A stretch of DNA of 64,000 nucleotides, from assembly GCA_038502055.1 (NCBI GenBank), contig JAXRKN010000032.1, positions 1,426,001-1,490,000 on the forward strand, written 5' to 3'. Of the stretch, positions 15,277 through 28,344 are shown one piece after another (the first letter of the stretch is position 1; the number at the start of each line of letters is the position of its first letter). The notes beneath the pieces are model-generated. The model saw only the letters and a list, made by a program, of their open reading frames with translations, was not told the DNA's origin and ran no database searches. This DNA comes from Tanytarsus gracilentus (lineage: Eukaryota > Arthropoda > Insecta > Diptera > Chironomidae). A program made the translations under genes and the position numbers.

Positions 15277-18200
15277 GGAGTAAGTAAAACATCTAATCAA
15301 CTTTTTAGAATCGGAGAGTATAAGCATGTAATTTAATCATGATTATCTCTCGCTCGACTTTTTATTGCCCTATATTTCAATCTCGCGCACTTAATTGTTG
15401 CACATTCACACATCGCGGAAACATCTTGAGCGAAAATTGAAAGACCTTCATGCAAATACTCGGCGATGCTAATTTACACGCCATATTATTAATAAACACA
15501 ACTCTTTTTTTTTGTTGTTCGTGATATGAAACCTTCTTGATGTTTTGTGTCGTTGTCTCGTGCTTGTAATTATAATTTCAAATAGTGATCGTTACACAAC
15601 AAAAAAAAAATTGTGACTGTTTGTGTTTTTAGGGTACTTTCATTTTATAATAATTTTTCACAGTTTTGAAGTTGCTAAATTTTGAATTTAAGTTGGACGT
15701 TAAGAGAAAATTAAAAAAATTCTAACCATGTCAATTTCAACTTTAATTTTTCTCCTTCGCCGTCGATGTTTTGTCGTCATTGCGCCTGGTAGTAATACAT
15801 TAAAGAGATCTCTATGAAAAAAAAACTATTACAATTCTGATGCGATTATTATGAGAGGAGAGCGGGAGTGGTATGTATTGCACGGGTGTGGCTCGAGCCG
15901 TCGCGCTATTATATTTTTTTTATTCACATATATTCGCGCGAGCTCGCCATCAGACACTATTTACACCGAACTAATTCGTATTTGATAACGGGTTTCAAGG
16001 CTCTTTCAAATATACAATTTTTTCTCCGTCTCTCACCTCTCGGTTCTAGAGCGAGTGATTTCGCAAAAGTTGCTCTTTTGTTGAACTAGTTTTATTTTAG
16101 CGATTGATCCTAAAATATAATATAAATACAATGCACACGTCCGTGGATAGTAAATGAGGTATAAATCTATTGTTGTTGAAAGAGAAGTCGGATTGTGTTG
16201 CAAATCAATACGAGAAGTGTTGCTGAACCTGCTCCAGGCCATGACTGATAAAATCGAAGCTCAGCGGACTTTGTTTTACTTAAAGCCATTAATCGATTCT
16301 AATTCTGACTACCGCTTATGCTTTGAAATATCAACAACTTCATAAATTATAATACACTGACTATAATTATTTTTTATGCCCCCAAAAAAATAAATACAAA
16401 TAAATTTAAACAGTCAATAAGTGATCGAGTAGTTTACACAATTAATTAATAGATTAAGTTGCTCGCCACTCTTGCTATATTTCCTATCCGGGAGCTTTTT
16501 CGAGAGATCGATCAGACGAAAACTTGTTTAAAGTAAAACTAGCGAAGGAGGATCTGAGCAAAGGTGGTCTAAAAATTAATTATGAGACGAATAAAAATTT
16601 TCAAAAGTTGAAAATGATCATCCAACGCTCAAATGAATTGCATCAATAAAATTGCAATAAATATCATTTTTAGCATGTGCCGCAATTCGTAAAATCAACT
16701 CCGAAGTTTATTGCACAAACAAAAATGATTGAATTTGACCATTATCTTTGCTACAAATACATAACGACGATGTCGATGCTGTTGTTCGGCTTGAATGTGC
16801 GCGCGCGGCGCAAGATTAACAAATATGAGGAAAAAGCGAAAGCAAGCCAGACTTGATTTAGTTCTATGCACAAACAAACAATTCGACCTCAGATCTCTTT
16901 TTTCGCGTGAATATCGCTGAGATATTGGAAAATCTACTGCCATGACCGGAGTGCGGCGATACGATTTATGGCTCTCTTCAACGAAAAATTAAAAGGCAAA
17001 ATTATTTGTCTATTTGCCGACCATTAAGAAATCTGAAACATGAGTCGTCGATTTTGCAATCGATCGAGATTTACAGCAGAGAAAAAAATTGTATATCGAG
17101 CACACTCTCTCTCTATCACTGGGTGATTTTGAAATATTTTTCGCATTATAATAAATTAATCGCAACGAGGAAATTCCTTGCGGACTTCATTAGGGTTGGA
17201 TTCAGACATTTTTTCACTCAAAGCTCTGCTTTAATTGAGTTACGTTAAAGGCGAGTTTTTAATTTTAAGCTTTACTCAACACTTTGAAAGTGTTATAAAA
17301 ATTTAATGAATTTTTTTAAAAAAAATATTTTTTCTTTCACAATCTAAAATTTTAAAATTCGTTTTACTGTTTTGATATCAATTTGTAATATTTATGTGTG
17401 TGTAGCAGATCGAAAAAGGATTGTTATGAGTGGCATTTCAATATTTTTTATTCATCTCTCTCACTCGCCTATTTTTGTGTCTGAATTTATATGCATTTTT
17501 CTTTCAATTTTGCCATGTACTTCATGGCATAAAAGATTGTTTTTTGATTTATTGATTTTACATGTTTAGACCACCGGGAGGAATAAGAGCGACTATCGCA
17601 ATCGCATTAGATACTTTCTTTCTCCTTCGCGGCAGCCATACCACATATAACACAGTTTATTCACTTATGTGCTCCGATAGAGCTCATAATTTACGGATTT
17701 ATAATTGTAAAATGTTGAGCGAAGAAATACATTTTGACATCGATGACGTTTGTGCATTAAATGGAAAGAAATGCAGCGCACATTAACTCCATGCATATTC
17801 ATTCAACACACATCGCAGTGCTCGCCAATCGTCTATTCAAATGAACGTGAAATGGCGAGGTTTAGGCAGCTTCTTTCGATCGTGGAAAAAGTTTGATTGA
17901 AATAATTTTAATTAGAGTAAATTAAGGCAATGACAGACGTAAGCAGTAAAACTGTCGACATTAACTACTGGCTTAAAAAAAGTGTCAAAGAATTTTGAAA
18001 ATTTAACGTAATTCATTTTGCAGCGCAGAAAGTGTAGCGGAAAGTCAAGAAGAAGAAAATAAATAGGCACACTTTTGATCTCCACTTAGAAATTGTGGCT
18101 GCGATTCATTTTAATATGAGAGCAAAGCAGAACATAATGAGAGAGTTTTCATCACCTCGAGGACATCACGCTTTGATCCACTGTGAACCTTACGATCGAC

Positions 18201-21200
18201 GGCATTGCGCCAATTTCTCAATGCCCATCTCACTTCTTCATTCTCTTCCTACATCTGCTAGAGCAGTAATTGTCTGAGATGCCAATAAAAGCTTCTAAGA
18301 CTTTGCTGCAAAATTGATGGATGAAGAAAACTATTGAAGAAATTGGTGAAGCCGAAGCCTGTCATTATGCCGTTTTCATGCCTCCGAGACATTGAGGAAG
18401 ATGATGAATAAAAAGAATTAAATAAAGTGGATTGAAAAATAGCAAAATCAGATCGTTTCGTGAAACTACCAAATTTTTGTGATAGTTGAACTATTTTTTT
18501 TATTATTTTTTAGCCCCCGGAACTACAATTGATTTCGTGTCGATGTAAATTAAAGACTCGTGCGACATTAAACCAACTTTTTGTCTCCTTTGAAGACCGT
18601 CCGGCACATAACTCGGTCACAAATGATTTCTTTTGACAATTCTGTTCATATTAAATTTTTAATTCCTTTAATCAAGACAAAAAACTCCAAAATATTAGCA
18701 TATAAGACTTTTTACTCTTGAGGAACTTTTTTTAACAGAGGAAATGGAATCATTAAATTTATTTCTTTCTTTCGCTTTTTAGAGCTATGCAGTTCGATCA
18801 AGTAATGAGGTCCGTTCTTTTGATTGGATGCAAGGGAAGAGAATTTAATTAATTTAAATAAAAATTGCCTAATTTTATAAAATGATTTTCACAAAATTTA
18901 TAAATTTCGTCCCATGAAAATTATTTTTCTTTTTAAAAACTGATTTTATTGCTCACCCAAATAACTTATTGAAAATTTAACTGTTCGATAATGTTTTAAA
19001 ATCAAATAATTGAGCGTAAAATCGATTGACATAAAATTAAATTGGCTGCGATGAAATTAAAAATTTAACGGAACACAAAAGAAAATTTAATTTTTAATTT
19101 ATCAATAACTGTTGTAATCTTCATTCGTTTCAAATAGCACGTGAAAAATAAAATCGACAATGAAATGTCGCATTTCAGCAATTCGATCCCACTTAAATTT
19201 AAAAGAGATGTCGACCTCAACAAAAGAAAGGTAAAAAAACTTCAAACGGGATCAAATTTTTATAATGAGAAAAGAAGAAATTTATTCAAAATGCCGACGA
19301 TGATCGCAATGGAATGAAATCAAAATCGAAGAGGAGAAAAAAATTATAACAAGTCATCTTAAGATTGAAAGCAGATTTTCTCTACTTTTTTCATCTCTCG
19401 TGTACTCGCATACATTCTTTATGAAGTGGAAAGAAACACACGACGCGAAACATGTAAATTTATAAAACAAAAAAATGTAATAAATCTAAAAACTGGTTTA
19501 TTCGTCTCTCAGATCGAGAGCTTCATTCGTCATCTCAAAATATGTGAGATGATATTACCTTTATATGTAACATCAAATATACATTTTAATATCACATACG
19601 AAGATGATGAATTTAATTCATGAAGGCGAGTGATCACGTGGATTTGAGAGAAGTTCGAACTTTTTTTGAGATCACTGTCGACTGTCTTAGTTTAAACATC
19701 TCTAATATTAAAATTTCATCCAACTTCACCCAAATCCTCAATATATCCACCACAAATGAGACGATGTGAGGAGCATGGCGAGATGAAATGGAAAAAATAA
19801 CAAATTACGACTTAAAACAAACGAGACAATCCATCAAATCTCTTTCTTATTTTTTTTTCGAGTCTTTGGAGTTTTGCACAAGAAATAAAGTCATTTGAAG
19901 GTTGATAAATGAATGAATTTGAAGCTTTTTTAAATCAATTAATTTAAAAAAGAAATTCATGAGCGATAACGATGAAGTTATGAATAAGTTTATATGGCTG
20001 TGAATTCTTCACATCGTTACTCCGCGAATATTTAATTTTCCAGCAGCGGTGGCAGATAAATTTTTTAAAACCCAGGAAATTTATAATCGGCTTACAGCTA
20101 ACTACCAACAGCAGTAGTCCGCTACCATTTCACACTCGGAGAATTTCTCTTAATTTCATTTATGTTGTTTCTGCTCTGCTTTTTTTCGTGTGTGAGAAAG
20201 ATCGTTCCAATTAAGAGCAGCATCGTCGAGGATGAAGAAAAAACAACACGGACAACGACGCCAATGAACCGTTACACAATGGCAAAAAAGAGCAATGGGT
20301 TGCACATTGCGTTGTTGTTGATAATAATGAACATTATCGTGTGGTATATATTGCATACTTAAAAGAACATAACTTTCATTTTCAATCTCCTTGCATTACC
20401 TCAGTCATCATTTATCATCCTGAAACGGGTAAATGAATTTCACTCACTTTGGTGGGTTCGCATGATGGGGCAATATAAGAAATTTATCTTTTATTCGTTC
20501 GATGGACGAATTTTTTAATGATGCCTCTTTGTTATCAGAAAGGCGCGCACACACAGAGAGAAGAATAAATTTATTTGGTGGTACCTTCGGGGCAACCTGC
20601 AGAGTGAATCTGGTGACGGTCAAAGAACGCCATAAATTTCCCTTCCGCTAAATTATCATCAGCTCCAGAGGTTATTTATTGAACACTTATTTTTCGTCAG
20701 CCTCTTTGATGAATGATTTCAATTTACTTTTATCCATTTTTGCATTCATAAATTATTTTTAATTGAAGTCTCTACCTTCTTCTGTTCGTTTTTATGTCGC
20801 TTGAATTACCTTTAAAATGTACAGACCAGACAGCGCATCGACTCGCTTCGATGTATACAATTTTCCACTCAATATCACCCCGATCTCTCATTTCTCTTTT
20901 GATGATGAGCGATAACTTAATCTTATGATCAGAATCGCTTTTTTGCTCCTTCTCATCGATCGATGCCGATGATTTCATTAAATCTGTCCTGAACATTTGT
21001 GAACGCTCAAGAGGTTTTGTAATAGTATTTTTATCATTTAAAAAATTACGAAACAATTTTTTAACAGAGCTGTAAATTTAATTTTCCATGTTTTTTTTGT
21101 AAAATTTATAACTGCACTGCCATCATGTCCATACACCTCCCAATCATTAAATCGAGGATGTCAAGTTTCTCCTCCTCCTTTGTTGCTCAGTGTTCGCCTC

Positions 21201-24200
21201 AAATTAAATTTCACATAAAATATTTTTCTGTCGAATTTGTACGACAATTTTTTTGTGTACACATCGTACACCGATCATTGAATTCCTCGCCGCATATCGC
21301 AACATCTGTTGAGAAGTGAAATTAAACAAAACTTCATCTCTTCCTTTTCGGTGAGCCGGCATTTATGGGTGCTGTTATTGTTGTGTGTTATTTCTCTCGC
21401 TCGTTCACTTTTAACCTAATAACCCATCGAAGACTTCCTTAATATCCATTATTGCGTAAGAGAATGCACACTCGATGTTTATGCCGTCGAATATAAAAAG
21501 CCGGTTCAATTGATAATAAAAATCTCAATGTGAAATTAACCAACAAAAATTACAAAAAAGTTTTCCCATTCTTGACTCAAATAAAAATAAATGTACTGGC
21601 CACAGTGTAAGATTAAGTGAAATTAAAGGAGAAGACAATTTTTTATTGAGTTCATGCACAAAAAGAGAGAAACTTGTATACAGTATATAACGGACATCGC
21701 CTTCAACCTTTTTATGGGATTTTATTTTGTTGCACTCCTCTTCTTGATGATAATAAAAATTCCGTGTGTAAATTTTTATGTTTTACTTAAAAGTTTCAAT
21801 AAAAAAAGAGAGAACCAAAAATAATAATTTTTTATGAGCAACAAAAGAAAATTGACAAGATCACAAGGAGATCTTAATGCAGATGAAAAATGAAACCACA
21901 CATGAACGCTTGTTATCTTTATTACCCTTCAGAAAAATTTAAGAGATATCTTCTTCCTCTCTTTTTTTGACATCGCCAGTCATCACATTGAGAGCGAAAA
22001 ATATGCATCGCAATAATTTATTGATTTCACATATATGATGATGGATATTTTGTCGTTGACTCTACACTCAAAAAAAATAATATTAATTAAATCGGTTATA
22101 AATATTTATTGGCGAAAATGATAGTTATTGACACAAAAGTATACGGAAGAACTTTAAATATATTAAATTATGTTCTCTGAGATGAACTGCAATCAATCGT
22201 GATCAAAAATACCCATTGGGACAATAGCAAAAAAAATATGTACGTGTTTTCGTTTTGACATTTATATCAACCTCTAAGTGAAGAATTTTACCCACGAATT
22301 TCATGCAATGTGAAATTATAGACCGCATTTTGCTCGAGATCTCATAATTGATGGGTATATTGCGTTTCTAAGACTTCCAACTTGCTTCGATTTCAATAAA
22401 AGCTCAAAAATTTATTGTGTGTATAGTTCAGGCACGAGAACAACGACGTCGCTGTGTCTAAGCTATAATTTTTTTGAGGGAGATACATGAGAGCTGTGTA
22501 TAAGTGGAAGCGATTTATAAACTCAAAACAAACAAGTCAATCTTTTTTGAAATGATGATGAAAGTTTTCATATTTCATAAAGTTTTTTTTTATGTTAAAA
22601 TAAAATGATAAAAATTATTTAAAATGGATATTTTATGCACAAAAATGTCCACAAATTATGAATAATGAAGGTAAACTTTAGACACATGGCCTTTGGGAAA
22701 TTTTTGAAAATTATTTTATAAAAAATATTAAATTGTCTTCCTTTCTTAACATTGTTCGTTGCTAATAATTATAGATATGAAGATTCCCACAAACCTCACA
22801 TTCATTATCTCAAACCCAAAAATTACTAAATGATACGAAGATTTCATTAAGTAATTTTTTCATATCCATTGGCAGAATAAAAAATTATAAAATTGTCTCT
22901 CTCGCTCTTTTTCATGGTATGTGTTCGCTGATAATGATGATGATGGTTCGTGATGGGATTAAAGCATGTATACAAAAATGACATTGTCGAAAAAAACCTG
23001 TAAATTAAATGGCTCAAAATAATGGGAAATTTCTCACGATTTCTGCGTGAACAAGTTTTTCCTTCTTCAGTTTAAATATGAATTTATATCACATCAGAGT
23101 TCGAAATTCACGCGGGACATCGATGACATCCCCGAAAATGGATGTAGTTTATATAAGTGTGCAATATTTATATAGTGCGGCAGAGGCTGAAAGGAAAGTC
23201 CGATGAAGGCAGAAAGCATGAATGCAATCCTCAATTAAAATCGCATAACAACATTTTGAAAGTCATTGTAAGACAATTGCTTGAACAAGTAAATGCGATT
23301 CTTCGATTTTTTTTCTCTCCTCTTCTTCAAGATCAAAATCTTGTGCGGAACAAATATCTCGACCTGACCTTGCTTGTACCCGATCAATATTTTATTTATT
23401 TTGATTTTCAACTCTTTTTTTTGGTAATGCGAAATTTACACCTGAAAGAGATTTTTTCAACCCGCGCAACTCAACAACATCGGACGTCCATCGATGAGTG
23501 CTTCATCATTTTAATGATTGCATTTATCTCATAATTAACTTTTCTCTTATCTCTCGCTCGCTCTCTTGTACAGCATAAAGAGCCCAAGCAGCGATAAAGC
23601 AATAAAAAACGCCAATGTTTCAATTAAACTGATTATTATATTAAATTTTTATTGCATCAAGACCGAGAGAGAAGAGATGCAATTGATTGCGTCGGTTATG
23701 TACACAATGCATGAAGAGGGGAGAGATAAATCAAAATATACACAATTAAATTCACAAAATTACCATGTTCGTACACATAACTGCGTCAATATCTGTATTT
23801 TTATGACCATCCAATGGGTTCCACCCGAAAAAACTCTCTTTTTGATGGCGAATTAATTTCACTTTAAGAAAAATTTATTTACGTTGGCGATATCAAGAAA
23901 GAGCCTTTTGTGAAGTTAATTAACTGATTCGCTGTGTAATTTCTGAAGATGAGTTTTTCATTGCGACGTTTCATGGGAATATTTCTTGAAATATTTATTA
24001 AAAAGAAAAATAAAATTGATAAAACTTTTTCGAGCATCCAAAGTTAAGTTAACAACATTGTAACTAATAATTAACACAATAATTTCACTCATCGTCCATC
24101 ATCAGAGGTGTAGAAGCTTTTATTATGTTTCAAAAAAAATTGTACATCAATTACTGTCAAAATATGAACGCTTTCCATTTTATTCTTGTCCCTTCACAAA

Positions 24201-24452
24201 AACAAAATTACTCACGAAAAAAATATTGAGCGACTTTCGCATAATCATTTAGATTGGAAAATTACATATAAAGCGTATGGACGAGATGACAGTTTGCAGT
24301 TTACTTTATTGTCTCACTATGCGAAGCTGCATGTACATTTTTTTCTTTAATGCATTAAGTGAGGGTTTTATATGTATCGCAAAATCATCTGAAAAAAATT
24401 AAAGAGGAAAAGGAATTCATTTAAATAAAAATATGCCAAAAAATTTAATGCT

Positions 24453-24458
24453 TTTATT
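24453..24458 (-). terminator. polyadenylation signal AATAAA of receptor gene C
   Basis: TTTATT on the plus strand, 19 nt past the stop codon of the gene ending at 24477. A second hexamer overlaps the stop. Confidence 0.4.
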
Positions 24459-24476
24459 TAAAAATATTATTTTAAT

Positions 24477-27400
24477 TTATTTTTTAAAACATTTTTTTAT
24501 AGCATTCATCATTTGAACTGTTCCGTTCTTGCCTCGTGGAAGGCAAATTTGACCATCGTAATAACTCTCGCCATAACACTCATTGATACATGATAGCTCT
24601 CCTTTAAAATTAAGATAGGTCATTTTATAAAAGCTTACAAGATTAATGAAACTGTGGTCAATTATTTTGATAGGATTTTTGTAGAACGATACAGATTGCA
24701 GTCGAAAATTATTTTTAATATTACACAATAAGTCTGTGATGTTGTTAAAATCAAAATTAATTATTTCCAGTTCTTTTGAATCATAAAAAATATCCTTTTG
24801 CAGTAAATTGATGAAATTGTTTTTAAAATTAATCTCCTTTAATGGAACGGTTTTTTTAAAAGCATTTGAAGGAATTGTTACTAATTTATTACCAAATAAT
24901 CTAAGAACTTCCAAAGATTGAAGGTCGTCAAATGAATTTTCTTCGATAGATTCGATTTGATTTTGTGTAAGGTACAAAGTTTTCAAATGTTTCAGATTCT
25001 TAAAATTTAAAACCATAATAATTTTTAAAGAACATGAAATGAGACGCATATTGACAAGTTTAGGAAATTTTTTGTATACATTTATAGGAAGATAATAAAT
25101 TTCTTTTTGTAAGCGTCCAAAAAAACCATCAACATCTTCATTAAGAGTTGAATTAATCATGAAATCAGTTGCATTGATCGAAAAATTCCTTAATATTCTA
25201 AATTCTCTGAAATTGATGAACTTTCTTTTACTTTTATTTATAATTCCTAAAACTAAAAAAAATATTTTAGGTATTATAAAATTCAAAAATTTCAAGCCTT
25301 GAAGCATCATGAAAAAATTTAAAATTACTCACCACAATGATATGTCTCATCACTTCCGTCAACGCAATCAAACTTTCCATCGCATCTTTTGTCCACAAAA
25401 ATTATTTGAGTAATATTCTTACAAAAGAACAAATTTTCATCTTTTTCACAATTATTTTCAACACAACTGCTGTTTTCAGGACAATTTTGATCGTTAATGC
25501 ACGAAATGCACGTGTTTGACACCCAAACTTTTTGCCCATAACACTCGCAAACTGGCTTCAAAAATCCTTTCATCTTACATTGCGCATTTTGTCCGCAAGA
25601 GATGAGGACACAGGGATACGATACCAACATAATAGTGATTGTCATCAAAATTGTTATAATTAATATCAAAGTCAAGTGTTTCCAGTATAACTTCAAAACA
25701 GGTCGTGCGTATTCTTTTTGAGTTCGAATTTCACTTTCCTTCTCTATTTCTGGAAGTTTTTGTGTCAAAATTGGCAAACACTCTTCATTGTAGAATCGAC
25801 TGAGTTCAGAAAATGTCGCTTCTAGTTCTAAAGCTTTTTCAGGTTGATCAATATAGTGAGCAAGTATTTGAGGAATTCTTACGATTAATTCAGCTGGTTG
25901 TTCCTCTTCGTCATAGCATTCAAAAACAAGATCAATTATTTTTTCGATTCCTTGAAGTGATTTTGTTCGTTCCAAAATTAAGTCAAACGTTTTCTCATTT
26001 ACTACATCATTTTCTCCAAACGGATTTGCATAGTTATCAAAAGTTTTGAACATGACGAAGTGACAAAATTCATGAGCAATCACACCTAGAACTTCGTGAG
26101 CTCTTGAATCATCAAGTAAATACATTGCACCAATATATATCTTTCCGTTTAGATAAAAAAGACCATTTGTGTAAGATTCAGCTTTAGGATCTAAAAATTG
26201 CACGTGTTCTCGATTAAAATCAAAAGTCAGTTGAAAATTCCTCGATGCTGCGACAATTTCAAGAAGAAGTTTAAGTCTTGGAACTGTATTAAGTCGAAGA
26301 TATGCTTGACAGACATGAGTTAGTCTATTTTGTCTATCTTCATCATCTGGACCAACATTTGTGTTTGACATCAAGATCAAAATGTGCTTGTCGGCAACGC
26401 AATGAAATTTTTCTTCATTAATTTTTCCTAACTCTGTTTTCTGATGCGTTGATAATCTTTCCAGTATATGTCTGAGAATTTCATGCGGTCCAAGTGATAA
26501 ATTGTGATCAAGTAACAATTTATAAATGTTGAGTTTGTTTGATTTTATTGCAACTGCCAATGCAGAATTATTTTTGGTATCAAAAAAGAATTTCAGTCCC
26601 GAATTTGCTTTCACTATCTGGAAAACGTCCGTAATATTTTGGGAATTAATAGCATCATGCATATTTTTAGATGTTAAAATAAATCTCCTCAATCCTATCG
26701 GCATGGAAACATCTTCAATGGCAATTTTGAAATCAATCGGAAACCTCGAATTAGCTTGAAGTAAAGTTAACAGAATGTCAAAATATTTTTTTTCGTATGC
26801 AATGTCGGCCGCTGTTTTCCCCTCAACGGCATATTTTACATCACACAAATTTGTCAGCATCTGAATCAACTCATTTCTGCCTTCTTCAACGGCGAGAAAA
26901 AGTAAGTTATAACCTCGATGATCTGCAAGCATATTTGGTGTCACTACAACTCTTAAACGATCTTTAGGAAAGTCAATCGAATGATGAATAACTGAAAATT
27001 ATTTTTTTAATTTAAAAAATATTTTTTTAATTTAAAAAATATTTTTTTAATTTAAAAAATATTTTTTTAATTTAACTTACCATTGTGACCATTTTTTAGA
27101 GATTTAAACAAAAAATTCTCAATAAAATCGCCAAATTTTTTTGTTTCTATTGATAACGAAAAAATTTGTGATGAGCCAGTCATCTGCCAGTACATCAAAA
27201 ATGAGTTGCCCAACGATGACTCAAAGGTTATCAGAAATGATTTTTGGAATTTCTTAAAATAATTTGCTAATCTCAAAATTTGAATTTCGTTCAGATCCTC
27301 AACTTCTTGATTTACAATGAAATGAAAGCAAAACGAATCTGGAAGTGTTTTTAGAAATGAGCTTTCAAAGCTTGCAATTTTTTCCAGAGCCATTTGCATA

Positions 27401-27683
27401 GAAAAACATTCTGTGACATTGAAAATTTCAAATACTTTCAATACTTTCTCGTTTAATAGTGAGATATCTATTTGAATGACTTTTGGAAAAGAGTCGGGTT
27501 TAGACGAATTTTCGATATTTGAATTAAAAATTTCTTCTGACTCAATTGAAATTGTTCCATATGAAGTTGTTGTTTGATTAAAGCCTATGAGGTATTTAAA
27601 AATATAAAAAATAGGATTTTGAGAATTTTTACCGAATGACATATATTGAATGCATTTTTGTACTCACGCAGTTTTTCCTCCAT
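24477..27683 (-). CDS. tandem receptor-protease paralogue C (ankyrin / HEFCH peptidase / TM / EGF-LDLa / LRR), four exons, 984 aa
   Basis: Exons by splice phase: 27683-27668 (16 nt), 27584-27081, 26991-25333 and 25252-24477 (acceptor 25246 is an alternative, two residues shorter). Order of parts: an unrecognised domain from exon 2; ankyrin-like repeats at about 200-260 and 310-345 (DHRGYNLLFLAVEE...GKTAADIAYEKK); a metallopeptidase-like domain with HEFCH at 480-484 and a conserved AELIVRIPQ whose glutamate is residue 541; basic stretch KLYWKH then a membrane span at about 613-632; EGF-like cysteines; an LDLa module at 697-726 with intact calcium residues CDGKFDCVDGSDE; leucine-rich repeats; a C-terminal cysteine cap. 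No signal peptide, so probably a signal-anchor protein with cytosolic N-terminus. Membrane receptor or ectodomain protein with cytosolic protease is inference; substrate and ligand are unknown. Confidence 0.85.
27001..27075. repeat. 20-bp minisatellite filling intron 2 of paralogue C
   Basis: ATTTTTTTAATTTAAAAAAT is repeated about 3.8 times head-to-tail with no mismatch. The array makes up most of the 89-bp intron (26992-27080) between the N-terminal exon and the ankyrin exon. Each unit is nearly self-complementary. The matching introns in the two sister genes do not contain it. Confidence 0.9.
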
Positions 27684-27755
27684 GGTTTATAAATATTTTT
27701 TATGAGTTTTTTACTTGTTTTGAAATCAACTGGAGCTTTAAAATTTCAAACTGAG

Positions 27756-27791
27756 ACTGATTGAAAAATTTATTTAAAATTTTCTTTTATA
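27756..27791 (-). promoter_or_regulatory. TATA box plus initiator of paralogue C
   Basis: On the minus strand TATAAAAG (27791-27784) precedes an arthropod initiator TCAGT (27760-27756). The predicted start A at 27758 is 33 nt downstream of the first T of the TATA box, the expected spacing. The 5'UTR would be about 75 nt to the ATG at 27683. The same pair stands in front of paralogue B. Confidence 0.7.
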
Positions 27792-27865
27792 AAAATTTTA
27801 AATGACTAAAGTTGCTTTGTTTGAATTATTCATGAATTACAAATCAAGAATGAAGCATCCACGAC

Positions 27866-27872
27866 AGATAAG
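27866..27872 (+). promoter_or_regulatory. GATA-factor site upstream of paralogue C
   Basis: AGATAAG, about 108 bp upstream of the predicted transcription start, conserved in position and flank (ATCCACNACAGATAAG) in front of paralogue B. GATA factors control fat-body, gut and haemocyte genes in insects; the tissue here is not known. Confidence 0.45.
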
Positions 27873-28330
27873 TTCCAAAAATATATTAGATTATTTAGAT
27901 GAATAATTTTTCAAATGTGAAATTATATTTTAAAAAATCGTAAGTTGTGTTTTGATAAAATAAATCATTAATTTTATTCAGAGGTTTAAGTTGATCGACT
28001 AAAAAACTGGAATCGATTGATCAAAATCGACTTCGATCAATTGATAATTTTTGATTAACAGATACTTTTTAGATAAGATGAAATTAAACATATTCATAAT
28101 CTTAGTCTTTTAGAATTTATCATAAATAAAAAATTAAAAGTTATAAATCTTATTGTTTTTTTTTTATTTTGGACTTGATCATCCATCCAAAGAAATTCCT
28201 AGTTAATTTTCAATTAAGAATATAAAAAATTTAAAAAAAAAATACTAGGTAACTGAGATTGAAAACATATCCAATATTTTAACTATGAAAGTTCCTCGAA
28301 AATTCCTTCGGACGGATGATCCATACTCCG

Positions 28331-28336
28331 TTTATT
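28331..28336 (-). terminator. polyadenylation signal AATAAA of paralogue B
   Basis: TTTATT on the plus strand, about 9 nt beyond the stop codon of the gene ending at 28345. Confidence 0.4.
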
Positions 28337-28344
28337 TCTATTAT

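Larger units (their letters stand above)
12196..24452. other. gene desert between TTLL1 and the receptor cluster
   Basis: No exon recognised on either strand. Open frames are short, isolated and of low-complexity composition. The only clear elements are a hAT-like MITE (14874-15268) and an AT-rich cassette (13251-13330). The rest is A/T-rich sequence with purine/pyrimidine tracts and could carry distant regulatory DNA. Confidence 0.6.
27684..28344. other. intergenic spacer between paralogues C and B, with duplicated promoter block
   Basis: Bases 27740-27910 are closely similar to 31506-31675 upstream of paralogue B, so the upstream region was duplicated along with the gene. The remainder is A/T-rich; around 28003-28045 there is a small palindromic patch (TCGATTGATCAAAATCGA and ATCGACTTCGATCAATTGAT). 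No coding sequence seen. Confidence 0.6.

Noticed and set aside
14873..15336. Short frames on both strands with repeated Arg-Asp-Pro or Ser-Arg-Asp units
   Set aside because: They are translations of GGGATCCC repeats inside a MITE.
23157..23534. 125-codon plus-strand frame
   Set aside because: No domain, no splice partner, no promoter or polyadenylation signal, and composition like random A/T-rich sequence.
27978..28072. CAGAGGTTTAAG next to a TCGATTGATCAAAATCGA palindrome, as another hAT-type element
   Set aside because: No matching right end or target duplication could be found nearby.
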